64,000 nucleotides of DNA from JADFNB01 sp036397455. GTDB lineage: Bacteria; Gemmatimonadota; Gemmatimonadetes; Gemmatimonadales; GWC2-71-9. Below, piece after piece: positions 63,006-64,000 of this stretch (the stretch's first letter is position 1; every line of letters begins with the position of its first letter). The notes beneath the pieces are model-generated. The model saw only the letters and a list, made by a program, of their open reading frames with translations, was not told where the DNA came from and ran no database searches. Location of the stretch: contig DASWIX010000068.1 of NCBI GenBank assembly GCA_036397455.1, positions 1 through 64,000 of the forward strand. Direction: 5' to 3'. The position numbers and the translations under genes are program-made.

Positions 63006-64000
63006 TTACGGATTCTCACCCGCGGCGATCCCTCGGGCGCCCATGCCGTTCGTGCGCTCCACCCGCAACACACGACTGTGTGTGGCACCATCAACGGTCA
63101 TGCTGACCAGATAGTCGCCCGTTTCGACAAGCGCACCACCGCCGAATCCGCCGCCACCACCGAACCCACCCAAGCCACCGAAGCCGGCCCGCCGGGACTC
63201 ACGACGCAGCACCCGGAAGATGTCCTGGAATCCTTCCTGGCCCGCGCCGCCCGCTCCCGGGGGTCCACCGCCACCGGGCCCGCCACCGCGCCGTCCCTGA
63301 CCGGGGATTGGTGATTCCGCCGGGCGTTCCTGGAATCCGGTGGTCTGCCCACCGCGCCCGAAACCGGCACCGCCGCGACCGCCGCCGAACTGGCGGAACA
63401 ACTCCGCCGTGTTGCCGCTCGCGATCCCCTCCTTGATACGATCGAGCATCATCCGAGGGGTCCCGGCCTCGGCCAACGAATCGAACACGACGTCCAGCCG
63501 GCGCATGAACGCGACACTGTCACGTCGCTGCGCCGGAGACAACGGCGCCGACGCCGGGGCACTCCCGCGGAAATTCCATGTCACCCTGTGAATCCCGGGG
63601 CCGCCCGGTCCCTGAACCGTTTGCACCGTATCTCCGCGCACGTCGGTAATCACCACGGGGATCCTGGTCCGCGCCTCACCGCTGGTGAGCCGGTAGACGA
63701 TCTCCGCGCCATAGTCCGGGCTCGCCGCCTCGAACACCTTCTGGCCGTACGTCTGGCCACCCTGTGGTGCCTCACCGAACTGATACGCGACCTTCGGGTC
63801 GAAGAGATAGGAAGCCTCCGCCAGCACGGCGTCATGCAGTTGCTCGAGCGGCGCGATATCGACGATCCAGATCGAGCGACCGTGCGTCCCCGCAATCAGT
63901 TCGCGGTCGCGCGGATGGATCTGGAGATCGTGTACCGGAACGGTCGGCAGGTCGGTCATGAATCGCTGCCACGACCCGCCGCGATCGGTCGACACGTACA
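63006..64000 (-). CDS. C-terminal part of a BNR/sortilin-like beta-propeller protein (5' partial)
   Basis: The frame is open to the right edge; about 331 codons are visible. 'STDRGGSWQRF' is an Asp-box (BNR) repeat and 'AGTHGRSIWIVDI' closes the propeller, as in the exported VPS10/sortilin-like proteins formerly called glycosyl hydrolases in Gemmatimonadota and Acidobacteriota. A FlgD-like or Ig-like C-terminal domain follows ('PGIHRVTWNFRG'), interrupted by a Gly/Pro/Arg-rich stretch of about 80 residues ('FGGGRGGAGFGRGG', 'RRGGGPGGGGPPGAGG'). The C-terminus 'TGDYLVSMTVDGATHSRVLRV' is the usual end of the family. Substrate unknown. Confidence 0.85.
   Translation of the reverse strand, partial: YVSTDRGGSWQRFMTDLPTVPVHDLQIHPRDRELIAGTHGRSIWIVDIAPLEQLHDAVLAEASYLFDPKVAYQFGEAPQGGQTYGQKVFEAASPDYGAEIVYRLTSGEARTRIPVVITDVRGDTVQTVQGPGGPGIHRVTWNFRGSAPASAPLSPAQRRDSVAFMRRLDVVFDSLAEAGTPRMMLDRIKEGIASGNTAELFRQFGGGRGGAGFGRGGQTTGFQERPAESPIPGQGRRGGGPGGGGPPGAGGAGQEGFQDIFRVLRRESRRAGFGGLGGFGGGGGFGGGALVETGDYLVSMTVDGATHSRVLRVERTNGMGARGIAAGENP

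Overview
The window is GC-rich (high-60s percent G+C by eye). It carries a mix typical of the Gemmatimonadota: many secreted peptidases and beta-lactamase-fold hydrolases, a PknB-type Ser/Thr kinase with a large membrane tail, small lipoproteins with signal peptides of the '...ALPAC' type, SPs ending in 'AQ', DUF4097 adhesin-like proteins and a caa3-type CtaG. The phylum assignment is inferred from gene content; no rRNA or tRNA gene is visible. The first 1.5 kb is clearly lower in G+C and looks acquired.

Layout. 0-2.2 kb: C-terminal part of a STAND/NACHT-like NTPase with pentapeptide-like repeats, then 670 bp of gene-free, repeat-containing DNA. 2.2-13.7 kb: Ser/Thr kinase, divergent serine hydrolase, the operon M28 glutamate carboxypeptidase-like / double-CDGSH / plsC, a cDPG-synthetase-like GTPase and an AI-2E family permease. 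13.8-19.6 kb: a membrane protein paralogous to the kinase tail but lacking the kinase, small secreted proteins, a truncated histidine-kinase-like protein, a broken DUF4097 gene, an ArsN2-like acetyltransferase and rmuC. 19.8-26.1 kb: glyoxylate shunt (aceB-aceA), a four-helix-bundle protein, and a two-subunit molybdenum hydroxylase (iorAB type). 26-33 kb: serine hydrolase, zinc metalloprotease, amidohydrolase, a decayed GxxExxY gene beside a palindromic repeat, and an EEP-family lipoprotein. 33.3-39 kb: queuosine genes queF / queC-queE, a zinc dehydrogenase, an MscS remnant, a DUF4097 protein and an aminotransferase. 39-50.7 kb: DPP4-like peptidase with a co-transcribed receiver protein, bacilliredoxin, a BtuF-like binding protein, 7Fe ferredoxin, uridine kinase, M1 peptidase, a flavin oxidoreductase and small proteins. 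50.8-56.9 kb: malic enzyme, ctaG, dihaem cytochrome c, S51 peptidase and a TPR lipoprotein. 57.2-64 kb: AAA_14/DUF4143 ATPase behind a three-dyad operator array, an SBP-lipoprotein / histidine kinase / NtrC operon, and the end of a BNR-propeller protein.

How they fit together. The exported peptidases (M28, S9, M1, DUF4953, S51 and a HExxH lipoprotein) with the amidohydrolase suggest growth on peptides. aceB, aceA and malic enzyme support C2/C4 carbon use. ctaG, the cytochrome and the 7Fe ferredoxin point to aerobic respiration. The most unusual signals are: (1) three 17-bp dyads at an exact 22-bp period before the AAA_14 ATPase; (2) a kinase-less copy of the kinase's membrane module; (3) two membrane proteins with a histidine-kinase dimerisation region but no ATPase domain; (4) a recurring TANNNT-like box 5-7 nt before Shine-Dalgarno-less start codons, suggesting leaderless transcripts; (5) three unrelated families of inverted repeats built from short tandem units, one beside a decayed GxxExxY gene.
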